From Talaromyces rugulosus (Eukaryota; Ascomycota; Eurotiomycetes; Eurotiales; Trichocomaceae), in contig NC_049564.1 in NCBI RefSeq assembly GCF_013368755.1, forward strand, positions 2,922,001-2,986,000: a stretch of 64,000 nucleotides of DNA. The letters run 5' to 3'. This document shows, in pieces, positions 10,836 to 20,799 of this stretch (position 1 is its first letter; every line of letters begins with the position of its first letter). Under the pieces are notes generated by a model. It was given only the letters and a program-made list of their open reading frames with translations. It searched no databases and was not told where the DNA came from. Both the position numbers and the translations under genes were made by a program.

Positions 10836-12461
10836 TCAAACCAATCCCATTCTCAACAACTTATTTCCGAGCTCTAGGAAATAATAATCCGCATACACCA
10901 GACCATGATCAGAGTATCTCATGATGGCATGTTCGTTGTTGTTTGCCGTCGCATTCTTCAGAATGGACTCGAAGCCCGGCTCAACAACATCAACCATGCC
11001 GTTCTCGTTTAGGTGGAATGGAGTCTGATCATCCGCAAGTGATAATTTAACCGTGTCTTTGGAGATACTTATTGCGCCGTCAAGATAGATACTGCTGCTT
11101 GAGCCGCCTACCAGCGCCTGGTGGAGTAGTAGCATCCCATTCGCGGCTATCATTCCAGCGGAAGTGTCTCGTAAATACGGTTTCTGGGTATCGTCAAAGT
11201 CCCATAGAGGAACGTAGGGGTGATGGTGCCGTGCTGAGTGGAGGCGTTGAAGGAAGTGGTCAGCAAGAGAAGTTGCGACAGAGAGGAAAAAGGGATCTTT
11301 CGTCCAGTGATATGTTTGTGCAAAGCCAAGAATTCCCCATGCTTGCCCCCTGGAGAATATTCAGTATTAACGGAAGACTTTCTTCTTAATGGCAACAAAA
11401 CACGTACCGACTCCAGGTAGAATTATCACGGTATCCCTGGTGTGTATATTGCCTCTGGATGTCACCCGTTTTGGGATGAAAGTTACAAACATGAAAGCTA
11501 GAACTATCCGTTCGAATGATCGCTTTTGCGACTTTTCGTGCATGTGCAGTCGCAATATCCAAGTATCGCTGATTGCCACTGTGGTGACCAGCATAAAAAA
11601 GGAGATCCAAGTCTTCATGCCATCATCAGTAACATTTCCTCGACGTGTATTTCATGGAAAGAGGGGACTCACTGCACATGCTATCTATAATCACCAAAAA
11701 GTTCTCCTCCTTGTCTACAATGCTGTATCGTTTGCTAAAACTCTGATCCCAGCTTCTTATTGCGCCTACTCTCTCATCGAATCTCGACGCAAGACTCTCT
11801 GCCGCTGTCAGGATACTCTGGATACTTCTCTTGTTACCAGTCAACTCCCAGTCCTGTCTCAGTGCCGGCATGATAATAAACCCGATATCGTGAGTGTTGG
11901 TCCGAAAAGCCATGTCGTGTAGAGGCTCAGACCAGCGACGGCACAGGGCCAGCAGCTGATCGTGTAGTTTCTGTCGGTCTATGGAACTGTCTTTGATAGG
12001 AAACGATTTGGGGAATCGGCTGCTTCGCTCAAGAAGACAGTATAGACTACCTGGGAAAAACCCGCATGTCCAGAATTTGGCTTCGCGAGTAGTGTACTTT
12101 CCGGCAGTGGGCCCAGAAGACAAAACATGTTCTGGGAAGCGGTCTATTGTTTCCTTTGTACCCTGGAGTGTCAGATGCATATCTGCTTAATATAGTTGGG
12201 AGGAAGGGGGATGCCAACGTTTTGCGGGATCAAATGTACAGCTGTTCTCCAGATCTTGCCGGCGCCAAACTCGGAGAATAGCTCTTGCAATTCCATATCG
12301 ATTCGCCTCATGGGTTCAACAGGGATAAAATTACCATCAACTTCCGTCGATGACGGCGGAGAGCTCTCTAGGGAAGTTTCGGTGCTGCTCATCCCTTGAA
12401 CGGAGTCCTTAAAGACTCCTGTGTCAGAGTATGAAGATGTGGAGTGATACAGAGTTTCCAT
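10836..12461 (-). CDS. GH88 unsaturated glucuronyl hydrolase
   Basis: Exons 12461-12240, 12162-11673, 11612-11408 and 11349-10836, 476 aa. The first intron (77 bp) is supported by a CTGAC branch site eight bases before the acceptor, and it resolves an apparent frame offset. Family blocks are KIWRTA, REAKFWTCGFFPGSLY, THDIGF, GQAWGILGF, DTSAGMIAANGM and DHGLVYADYY. By comparison with bacterial UGL, Asp near 166 (THDIGF) and Asp near 234 (IIDSMC) are the likely catalytic pair. GH88 enzymes hydrate the double bond of delta-4,5-unsaturated uronic acid at the non-reducing end and release it. These are the ends a polysaccharide lyase makes. There is no signal peptide, so it probably acts in the cytosol after uptake. 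It is convergent with the regulator gene (163 bp). Confidence 0.9.
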
Positions 12462-12496
12462 GGTGGTGTAGTAGAAAAAAGTGGTTTTTGAAAAAA

Positions 12497-12516
12497 TATA
12501 TATATATATATATATA
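12497..12516. repeat. (TA)10 microsatellite
   Basis: Uninterrupted TA repeat 36-55 bp upstream of the GH88 ATG. It could double as a TATA element. Confidence 0.9.
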
Positions 12517-12693
12517 ATTTGTTTCACGCACCAGATATGGTACTAGTCTCAGCTTTTATTCTCACGTAAACATCTACAAAGCCATACCCCAAGCAACAAA
12601 CCGTTACCTCGAGATAAACGGACAATATTCCGGCGCTATCATTTCGCTTTCCAACCTCATTCATTTGCTAGTATCGGGGACCGGGGGAGAGGC

Positions 12694-12702
12694 CGGCCGA
12701 CA
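12694..12702 (+). promoter_or_regulatory. CGGCCGACA, candidate cluster regulator site
   Basis: Sits 233 bp upstream of the GH88 start, just beside a CreA-type CCGGGG. It is identical over nine bases to 14707-14715 in the MFS/DUF2264 promoter. Confidence 0.45.
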
Positions 12703-12986
12703 ATTCGCCCGGCCCGCGCTTGTTTGCTCCTGTGCATGGGCATGCTTCTCGATTCTTGAAAGCTCTAGGCTGCTTGTGCTCGGGTCTACCTGGAAATCCG
12801 ATCAAATAGCCCATAACCGATTCTGACGATAATTGTTCTGAGGTGTCTAATTTAGCTATAGTAAATACATCTGTTCGAACATTCTCCTACATGATTATTC
12901 TCCAAATGTCTCTTAAGCGCATGGAAAGTTTCATTAAATCTCATCAATTATATTGACTTAGGAATACCTAAACAATAATAGTCCAT

Positions 12987-14519
12987 TTAAGCTACAGGAT
13001 TCACGTCCTCAACTGTCTCCACCGTAGCCTTTTGGGCCTCACTCTGCTCCTCTTCGTCCAAGTTCTTGCCTGGTGTCTTTCCGTCCAACATCTGAGTAAC
13101 TTCTTCAAGAGACAACCCCTTTGTCTCAGGATAGAAGAAATAAATCACTATGAAGTTACTAACAAGCATGCAACACCATACGATATAATACTTCCATGAA
13201 ATCGCATCTAGAGCAATCGGATTGACGAATCCACTGAAAAGGTTTGCTCCAGCATCACCAAATTGTTTGAGTACAGATGTTTTTGCGCGCAGATTATAGG
13301 GACTGATTTCCATGAAATACGGTTCCTGTGTTGGGCCCGCGAGTTTGTAACCGACGCCAAATATATAGATCATGGCGATAGTGCCACCGCCCAGACCAGC
13401 ATTGGAGAAATTATGGCTCGCATTGATGCCAGTGAAGATGGTAAGAAGCAAGTAGGCAATGAACATCACAACCATTCCGCTCAAGAACATTTTACGTCTT
13501 CCCACCTTATCGATTAGAAGCGAAAACGACATTCCCAAAATGAGCCCTTCAATAGTATATCCACCATTGATCAGCAATTGAGTTTTCGTGTTGGTCACGC
13601 CAATTGAGTTCAGGACAAGATGCAAATAGTACGAGACCAGTGCATTCCCACACCACTGGATCAAAAAGGCTAGCGACACAATAACGAAGAGTCGGTGACG
13701 ATTAGCAGGCGTGCGGAACCATTCCATCCAGGACGATTTTGCATTGGCTTTTTCCAGCTCGAGTTGGTAGTCAATTTCTGCCATTTCAAACGCCAACAGC
13801 TCCGAATTTTCGTCGCCCTCAGCGTGGTATTTGCATAGTATTTGGCGTGCCTCCTCCCGACCATTGTTGTAGACTAGCCACCGTGGCGATTCAGGCATGA
13901 AAAAGACCATAATCAGTTGGAAAATGGAAGATAGTGCTTGAAGGAGACTAGGAAGGCGCCAACTCCATGAAGTCAACATTCCTGCCGTTCCATATGTGAT
14001 CCATGCGGCCATAATTTGGCCCAGAGAGCCGGTCGAGTTCAAAATCCCGGTAATCTGGGGCCGTTGTGAAGGGTACGCCAGCTCCGACAATAGAATCGGA
14101 CATGTAGATTGCTGTATATTGTTTCCGAACCCGATTAAAACACGCCCAATTACGAACATGGCGGTATTCGTAGCAGCCGTTTGCACGGCAATTCCCACCA
14201 GCATGATCACGGAACCAATGGCAATAGGCTTCTTGCGACCCAATCTCTCGATGAGCGGATTAACAACGAACAAGGCCCCTGCTTGGCCAATTCGAGTTCC
14301 ATTGGTGATCAAGCCAAGTCGCGAGCCAGAGGGGTGAGCGAAATACTCCTGCCATTGTGGGATGATTTGTAGGCCGTTAAGCATGGAGCCATCATAGCCG
14401 TTGGTTATATCAGCAGCAATGCATCCAAGGAGGAGAAGATTGAGATTGAGTAGCGATTTGTATTGAAACCACCACTTGTCGCGCTTTGGGAGGACATCAA
14501 GAAGGACGGTAGGTGTCAT
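12987..14519 (-). CDS. MFS sugar-porter family transporter
   Basis: Single exon, 510 aa from the ATG at 14519. An upstream in-frame ATG at 14552 would add 11 basic residues. There are twelve membrane segments in two blocks with a long cytosolic loop near residues 220-260. Sugar-porter signatures are GRVLIGFGNN after TM4, PESPRWLV at the start of the central loop, and PETKGLSLEEV after TM12. The sequence resembles fungal hexose/lactose/oligosaccharide proton symporters, but the substrate cannot be read from it. Given the neighbours, import of unsaturated or neutral oligosaccharides from a uronic-acid polymer is the best guess. It is divergent from the DUF2264 gene and shares its promoter, so the two are probably co-regulated. 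Confidence 0.92.
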   Translation of the reverse strand: MTPTVLLDVLPKRDKWWFQYKSLLNLNLLLLGCIAADITNGYDGSMLNGLQIIPQWQEYFAHPSGSRLGLITNGTRIGQAGALFVVNPLIERLGRKKPIAIGSVIMLVGIAVQTAATNTAMFVIGRVLIGFGNNIQQSTCPILLSELAYPSQRPQITGILNSTGSLGQIMAAWITYGTAGMLTSWSWRLPSLLQALSSIFQLIMVFFMPESPRWLVYNNGREEARQILCKYHAEGDENSELLAFEMAEIDYQLELEKANAKSSWMEWFRTPANRHRLFVIVSLAFLIQWCGNALVSYYLHLVLNSIGVTNTKTQLLINGGYTIEGLILGMSFSLLIDKVGRRKMFLSGMVVMFIAYLLLTIFTGINASHNFSNAGLGGGTIAMIYIFGVGYKLAGPTQEPYFMEISPYNLRAKTSVLKQFGDAGANLFSGFVNPIALDAISWKYYIVWCCMLVSNFIVIYFFYPETKGLSLEEVTQMLDGKTPGKNLDEEEQSEAQKATVETVEDVNPVA

Positions 14520-14963
14520 GCTAACAGTCCTTTTTTTTTGTGAACGATTCAATCAAATTGTGTAGTTTGGCGGTTTACAAAACGCTACATTTCAGCTCAT
14601 GATCCTTTCTTATCATATAATAAAGCATAGACTGAACTTAATTCTCCCCGGATTCTGTCCACTTTTTCCCCGGACTTCCAGTTAGCAAGTTAGGGCAATT
14701 ATCCGTCGGCCGACACTTCCCCCGCGCCCGGGGAACTCTCTGAGGCCATTAGTCTCAGTGGCCAGAAAGTGCTTTTCTACCAGTTGACGAACCGGTGAGA
14801 AGACCGTGGATAATTTCCGCTCTGCGTTATGTCAATCTATTTCTCGGATTAAATGGTGGTGTTATTAAATCCAAAACAACATCCCCGGTCAAATGCATCA
14901 GCACACCCATCAAAGGACCCATGTAAATATCCTTTTTTTATAAGATCAAGAAAAAGAGAAATC
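14520..14963. promoter_or_regulatory. Bidirectional MFS/DUF2264 promoter
   Basis: 444 bp. CCCCGGA occurs at 14646-14652 and again at 14668-14674, exactly 22 bp apart, on the strand complementary to SYGGRG (CreA-type). CCGGGG follows around 14728-14733. The palindromic word GTCGGCCGAC at 14705-14714 contains CGGCCGACA. A TTTATAAG element near 14936-14943 precedes the DUF2264 start. Confidence 0.55.
14707..14715 (+). promoter_or_regulatory. CGGCCGACA, candidate cluster regulator site
   Basis: Embedded in the perfect 10-bp palindrome GTCGGCCGAC. It is 188 bp from the transporter start and 249 bp from the DUF2264 start, so one site could serve both genes. Confidence 0.45.
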
Positions 14964-16880
14964 ATGGATATCGACTCTAGCAAAATCTCCCCAGCGAGAT
15001 TCAATCCCCTATCAACCAATCCACTCAAAACTCGCGATGACATCGTCCAAGCCTGTCATGCCCTCTTCAATCCTCTCCTCCCGAAATTCTCCCCTGGGAA
15101 GGCACGTGTGCAGCTAGATGCCTCAAGTTCAAACTGGGATCGCGCAGCCTGTGACCTTGAAGGGTTCGCTCGTCCTCTTTTTGGATTGGTACCTCTAGTC
15201 AAAGGTGGTGGAAATTTTGATCACTGGCATGTTTACCGAGAGGGACTAAAGAATGGCACCGATCCCAATCATGCAGAGTACTGGGGTGAGGTCACTGACA
15301 AAGATCAGAGGCATGTTGAAGCGACAGCCCTTGGGTATGCATTGCTCGTCGTACCGGAACATGTATATGATCCTCTTGACGAGGATTCAAAAAGAAACCT
15401 AGCGACCTGGTTAATACAGAGCAGAAATACGCTGCATGCCAATAACAACCATAAGTTCTTCCGTGTCCTTGTTGATCTGGGTCTTGAGAATGTCGGCGTT
15501 CCAATTGATAAAAATGGCACAGAAGAGTATTTGCAGGATCTTGACAGTATGTATATTGAGGATGGTTGGTATCGAGACGGAGCCGATATCCAGGATCCAC
15601 GCAGGTTAGACTATTATAATCCTTTTGCCTGGCATTACTACGGCCTTTTATACGCTGTTTATCGACCAAATGACAAGCCCCGTGTCGACCGATGGCGGGA
15701 AAGAGCCGGGAAATTCGCAAAGCATTACATCCACTGGTTCTCTGAAAACGGAGCTAATGTCCCATATGGACGTAGTCTCATATATCGCCATGCAACTGCT
15801 GCATACTGGGGTATGTTAGCTGTGGGGAATATTGAGGTTTTGCCATGGGGTGTTATCAAGGGACTTTATCTACGCAATTTGCGTTGGTGGGCTTCTCAAC
15901 CGATCCATACTCTGGACGATGGCGTTTTGACACTTGGATATGCATACCCCAATCAACTGATGACTGAACGATACAGCTCAACAGGCTCGCCGTGGTGGTC
16001 AATGAAAGCATTTGCTCCATTATGCCTTCCGGCTGATCATCCATTCTGGGCTGCCAAGGAGCTGCCAATGCCTCCTAGGGCTGATGTTTACACAGACCCA
16101 GTTGCTGGAATGGTATTCACACATCAGCCGAATCATACCGTCATGCTTGTCTCAGGACCTGGAACGCAGCAGCTAATGCGACACGTGCCGGAGAAATACA
16201 TGAAATTCGCATATTCCTCTCGGTACGGATTTAGTATTGAAAGTGATCCACGGGAGTTTGCACAAGGCGCCTTTGATAGCATGATCGGCCTGAGTGATGA
16301 TGGCCGCCACTTTCGTGTTCGGGAGTGGTGTGAAGTAGCGATTCTAGCAGGAGATATCCTCTTCTCCAAGTGGAAACCATGGACAGATGTGCTGGTTGAG
16401 TCGTGGCTGATCCCGGCAGGAACATGGCATATTCGCGTGCATCGAGTCTCATCACCAAAGGAACTTGATACAGTGGAAGGCGGATTCGCTTCACCACGGA
16501 CAGATTTTGACCGAGATACCAAAATGGAGGATAGATGTCAAGCATATGTTAGTAGTAAACTGGGTGACTTTAGCGGTATCGTCGATCTTTCATCTGAAAC
16601 TTGTGCACGAAGGGCGCAAGTTGTTGCGACACATGGAAATACAAACGTGATGTTTCCCAGAACTCTTGTACCCCAAGTTCTCGGGGTGGTGAAAGCAAAT
16701 GTACCCACTGTTTTCGCTGCAGCTATTCTCGCTGGACCTGACGGACAAGAGATGCAAAGACAATGGAATATCCGGCCACAAATTCCGACAGTCGATCAGC
16801 TGGAGAGTATCGTCAAAGACAAAGGCGTGAGGGTTAAAATTACCGAAGCTTATATTCCTTCACGAAAGGGCAATGCGTAG
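14964..16880 (+). CDS. DUF2264 protein, possible uronosidase
   Basis: Single exon. The ATG at 14964 gives 638 aa. An in-frame ATG at 14853 would add 37 residues that look non-conserved. The N-terminal two-thirds is the DUF2264 region, predicted (alpha/alpha)-barrel-like and rich in aromatic and acidic residues. Blocks seen include WDRAACDLEGFARPL, NNNHKFFRVLVDLGL, DGWYRDG, DYYNPFAWHYYGL and GRSLIYRHATAAYWG. The C-terminal third is beta-rich. No signal peptide is seen, so it is probably cytosolic. From memory, DUF2264 overlaps a CAZy family with beta-glucuronidase activity (GH154); I could not check this. Beside GH88 and a sugar porter, an exo-acting uronosidase role fits. Confidence 0.8.
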   Translation: MDIDSSKISPARFNPLSTNPLKTRDDIVQACHALFNPLLPKFSPGKARVQLDASSSNWDRAACDLEGFARPLFGLVPLVKGGGNFDHWHVYREGLKNGTDPNHAEYWGEVTDKDQRHVEATALGYALLVVPEHVYDPLDEDSKRNLATWLIQSRNTLHANNNHKFFRVLVDLGLENVGVPIDKNGTEEYLQDLDSMYIEDGWYRDGADIQDPRRLDYYNPFAWHYYGLLYAVYRPNDKPRVDRWRERAGKFAKHYIHWFSENGANVPYGRSLIYRHATAAYWGMLAVGNIEVLPWGVIKGLYLRNLRWWASQPIHTLDDGVLTLGYAYPNQLMTERYSSTGSPWWSMKAFAPLCLPADHPFWAAKELPMPPRADVYTDPVAGMVFTHQPNHTVMLVSGPGTQQLMRHVPEKYMKFAYSSRYGFSIESDPREFAQGAFDSMIGLSDDGRHFRVREWCEVAILAGDILFSKWKPWTDVLVESWLIPAGTWHIRVHRVSSPKELDTVEGGFASPRTDFDRDTKMEDRCQAYVSSKLGDFSGIVDLSSETCARRAQVVATHGNTNVMFPRTLVPQVLGVVKANVPTVFAAAILAGPDGQEMQRQWNIRPQIPTVDQLESIVKDKGVRVKITEAYIPSRKGNA

Positions 16881-17758
16881 CAACCCTTCTATCTTTCAAG
16901 AAAGATAAAGTCCATCTTCTAAAGCGTTATCTCGGCCTACAGTCATTATAGATCTCTGTATCCTATAAGAGTCAACGATATCAACCCAAAAAAAAGACAT
17001 AACTTTATATTAAGGTATTTAGCTTTTTATTAAGCAAAATAATATAATCTATATAGATCGCTGAAAAACTCCGGTACATATTAATTTACTGATCTGTGAC
17101 TGGTTGAGCGTCCCCAGCGTCAAACCTTAGATACATAACACCCCTCCGAGTTTCTTTTCAACATTGTTCATATGGTACATGCGGGCTGCAGATGAAGTGA
17201 GGTTAAACTATCTCGACAACTTTCAGCCTAGCCTTGCTAGAATCTCCTTGCGACTGAACAGTTGCCTGATAACAACTTTCCAGGTGGCGGCGTGGTCGCA
17301 AGATACAGCCTGGTGTTGTTGCTGCCTAACCAACAAGGCTGACCCCATGTACATATATAATATGTACTATACTAAAATCGCTTGAAATAAGGATCATTGG
17401 TTCTGGCTGTATCGAAACCCCCCTGTACAATATAGACACGCAAATCCGCCTAGCGCGCTAATGCTCGTTGAGTGTGGCTCAGTCCCGGATTATCGCGCAG
17501 CTGACAGGTGTGCCTCTACCATTGGGGAAATAATGAAATTCGCAAAATGTGGCACTGGCGCATGTGATACTCTCGATGCATGTAGCCTTGTTGCACAAAA
17601 TGAAAGCAAGAAGCTCTTGCGTGATACAATAGACAGTGCCACCGGGGCTATATATCCATCAATTGTAGCTGTTCCTTCAATGTTCCTTCCTCGACTGAAA
17701 TAAATTTCTAAGTTGACATCAATTACCTCACGACCTCACCAATATTTCACATTTCACC
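16881..17758. other. AT-rich intergenic
   Basis: 878 bp between tandem genes with no supported gene. It marks the right edge of the candidate catabolic cluster. Confidence 0.5.
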
Positions 17759-19122
17759 ATGTCCAGCGCATTGCAACAATATCGTATCACCCCTAATAGC
17801 ACCACATCAAGTGTCGCAGTCCCAATAACCCCGACACCGGATTACGTCGCACAGCTGAACTCTCTTGTGCACAGCCAAGAGGTTTTGGCTTCGACTGGAT
17901 ATATCGTTAAGGAACTGTCCGACGAGGATCTGGAGAGTAAAAAGAGGTGCTCAGGATGTGGGATACGTATGATAGGCTCTAATAACATGATTTCCACAAG
18001 TCCTAAGCTGACTCCTGACAAAGAAATGTTGCGGTTGCAGAAGAATGAGAAGAGGAACGAAAAGAGGAATGAACAGAGAAACAACAAGAAGAAGGACAAG
18101 GAACATGCTCAGGACGAAGGAAATTTGGAACGAGCTTGCGCCGTGTCAGTTTCATCATCCTCTAGTGACACCTCGAGCGATGGTCCTGTCAGCCATGGAG
18201 TTGCACTCCCCAACAGCACGCCCCGTATGCGGTGCAAGTTCCACAGTGGCTGGCTACATTTAAAGGTGTGTGTGTGTTTAGGTTATTAGATGAACTGTAC
18301 TAAGAAAGACAGGCTTGGTCGTGCTGTGGGAAAAACCCAACGGACCCTCCATGCGTGCAACGCGAGTATCATATCCCCAGATCGGATGTATCCGGCGAGA
18401 CTGAAAGACTATGGCAACACCATCCAACCAAGATTGGACAAACCCAATTCTCACACCGAGCAGCAGTCGCCATTGACTGTGAAATGGGTACAACAATGTC
18501 CAACGACTCTGAGCTCATTCGCGTGACGCTGCTAGACTACTTTTCCGGACAAGTCCTTATCGACAAGCTCGTGTGGCCGGACGTGCCCATGTTGCATCTC
18601 AACACCCGATTTTCTGGAATACGCTGGCCCGATTTGCACAATGCTCGCCGCAAGCGTAGCTGCTTGTTTGGAAGGGACAATGCTAGGGCCGCTGTATTGA
18701 AATTTATCGGACCGTCTACAATAGTTGTAGGACACTCGGCGCACAATGACTTGACGTCTCTCCGGTGGATCCATCACAGAATAGTCGATACTTATATTCT
18801 CGAATCTGCCCTCAAAGAGGCGGCAGAGAAAGCGGTCACCGAGTCACCACAGAAGACACCGGTAGAGCCTACAACTGTTTCGGATACTAGCCCTAAGAAC
18901 GCGGATGGCGGCCAGAAACGCCCCAAAGGCCGTGGTTTGCTCTCCCTAAAGACGTTGTCAAAGGTAAAGCTGGGGCGTGAAATCCAAGTTGGACGCAACG
19001 GACACGACAGCATCGAGGATGCTCTCGCTGCACGGGACTTGGTGCATGTGTATCTGACCTCTGAGGACAATCGAGCAGTACACGAAATTTTAGATGAAGA
19101 GATCAGATCAATGGCTACGTGA
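17759..19122 (+). CDS. DEDDh 3'-5' RNA exonuclease (Rex/REXO-like)
   Basis: Exons 17759-18265 and 18313-19122, 438 aa. A basic, low-complexity N-terminal half holds a CxxC pair (CSGCG) and, across the intron, CKFHSGWLHLK and WSCCGK, which together look like a zinc-binding module. The exonuclease core carries the DEDDh residues: D and E in AIDCEMG, D in GHSAHNDLTSL, and H and D in GHDSIEDALAARDL. Family members trim the 3' ends of rRNA, tRNA or snRNA precursors. Which yeast Rex protein this matches cannot be decided from sequence reading. A KNEKRNEKRNEQRNNKKK stretch is a probable nuclear/nucleolar signal. It is convergent with enoyl-CoA hydratase, 85 bp apart. Confidence 0.85.
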
Positions 19123-19207
19123 TAGGCTTGTGTATGTATTAGAACTGTGGTTTCATAGCTTCTCGTAGTTTCGCTATCAAAGAAATATACAGTTATTCAT
19201 TTCCATT

Positions 19208-20291
19208 TTACTCGTGAGACCACTCGGCTTTCTTCTTCTCAGCGAATGCGGTCATGCCTGCAGATATCATTAGCTGCGTCCAATACGAATTAATATGGTT
19301 AAACTCACCAATTTTCTGGTCCTTGCTGCCAAACAACCCGTGGAACAAACGTCGCTCGTACTCGACACCTTCTCTCAAGGACAGCTCTTGGCTCTTATCA
19401 ACCACCTCCTTGGCCGCGACAACAGCCACACGGCTGTAACTCGCAATAGTCTCTGCGGTTTTCAATGTTTCGGCCATGAGCTCCTCCTTGCCACCTTCAA
19501 TGACCCGAGCAGCAACCCCCCACTCGCCGGCCTCCTTTCCGCTAAAGTTCTTGCCCGTGAGGATCAGTTCCATCGCCTTGCTTTTGCCAATGGCTCGCGT
19601 CAAGCGCTGAGAGCCTCCAGCACCCGGAATGACGCCCAGCTTGATTTCGGGTTGGCCAAAAGTGGCCTTGTCGGTGCAGTAGATGATGTCGCACATCAGC
19701 GCAAGCTCGCATCCTCCGCCGAGAGCATATCCGGACACGGCAGCGATGACGGGAGTGCGGATCGCGTTGGCGAGATGTGACCATGGAGCAATAAAGTTGT
19801 TCGAGTATGCAGCCGAGAATGTGAGGGGGGCCATTTCCTTAATATCGGCACCGGCTATGTTCGAGTTAGACGACAAGTTTTTTTTAGGGCATGTGCGTTT
19901 GCTGACTGACCAGCGAATGCTTTTTCACTTCCCGTGATGACAATGGCGCCAATGTCCTTGTTTTCGTCATATTTGCTCAGCGCATCGTTCAATTCTTCAA
20001 ATAGAGGACTGGACAAAGCATTGAGGGCTTTGGGGCGGTTCAAGGTAACTTGTCGTCCGTTAGTTGACAATTCTGAGAATTCACGACCCATTGGCAGGCA
20101 GTATCAATAAATTTCTTCTTCTTGGAGATAGACTCACTCAGTCCTACACCAGGCTTGGGGACTTCTGTCAAAATATATTCGTACGAAGCTGGAGATGTCG
20201 ACGAAAAGGGCCGGCTAGCTCTTGTTAGGTATGATGTCAGGGCTCGGTTTGTACTGGACGTTGCCAGTCGCGAGCACCGAGAGAAGAGCAT
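19208..20291 (-). CDS. Mitochondrial enoyl-CoA hydratase
   Basis: Exons 20291-20138, 20048-19911, 19854-19309 and 19257-19208, 295 aa. The N-terminal 35 residues are Arg/Ser-rich with no acidic residues ([13 protein letters not shown]...RPFSSTS), a standard mitochondrial presequence. The crotonase fold follows: [14 protein letters not shown], the oxyanion-hole segment [23 protein letters not shown], and [19 protein letters not shown], whose Glu is one of the two catalytic acids. A basic C-terminal helix ends the protein. It hydrates 2-trans-enoyl-CoA in beta-oxidation or branched amino-acid breakdown. It is head-to-head with RER1 (508 bp). Confidence 0.95.
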
Positions 20292-20799
20292 TGTCGTTTA
20301 GTTATAAAATTTATCAAAGGCCTGGCCGTATATTCCCACTCGAAAACACCTTTGGGGATTCAATTCGTTTTCTTAATGTAGTTGTTATTGAAAACAAGAC
20401 GAAGCGATAACGACGACCGAGGGCGGCTATCCGCAAGCTAGTAGCCGAGGCAAACCGCGGACAGCCGAACACGTGAGCGATGGTCTGTTTGCACCGTTTG
20501 GCTCCGGTTCCGGACACGTGCGTGGCCTGTGGCTGGTGGCTGTGGCGGAGCGGGATTGTTTTCGGGCCACTTTTCAGTTCCACGGGCTATGCATCATTAA
20601 CAACCAGACGTTCATTGCAACACGCCCATTTCCAACGTTCGTTTTCGCCAAGTACAGCTGATAAAGCTGCGCGACTGCCTGCACCTTTTTCCCGCGCTCT
20701 TTGGGCACTCGCAAGTAATTCCAAAAAAAAAGCCTCTCCTGGTTGCCTTTTTTTTTTCAATCATCAACTCCTTTTTCAACAACCAACCAGCTCGTCATA
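20292..20799. promoter_or_regulatory. Shared ECH/RER1 promoter region
   Basis: 508 bp, GC-rich in the middle with two ACACGTG sequences (around 20469 and 20514) and T-rich next to RER1. No coding feature is seen. Confidence 0.4.

Larger units (their letters stand above)
12462..12986. promoter_or_regulatory. GH88 promoter region
   Basis: 525 bp upstream of GH88 and downstream of the transporter gene. It holds an (AT)10 run at 12497-12516, a CCGGGG CreA-type site at 12681-12686 and CGGCCGACA at 12694-12702. Confidence 0.5.

Noticed and set aside
12160..12240. Apparent one-base frameshift in GH88 between two conserved segments
   Set aside because: A 77-bp intron (12163-12239) with GTACAT donor, CTGAC branch and CCAG acceptor joins KIWRTA to GTKETIDRFPEH in frame, so no break is needed.
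17164..17703. Two short frames between DUF2264 and the RNA exonuclease
   Set aside because: Low-complexity or biased composition, no domain pattern and no supporting splice or promoter context.
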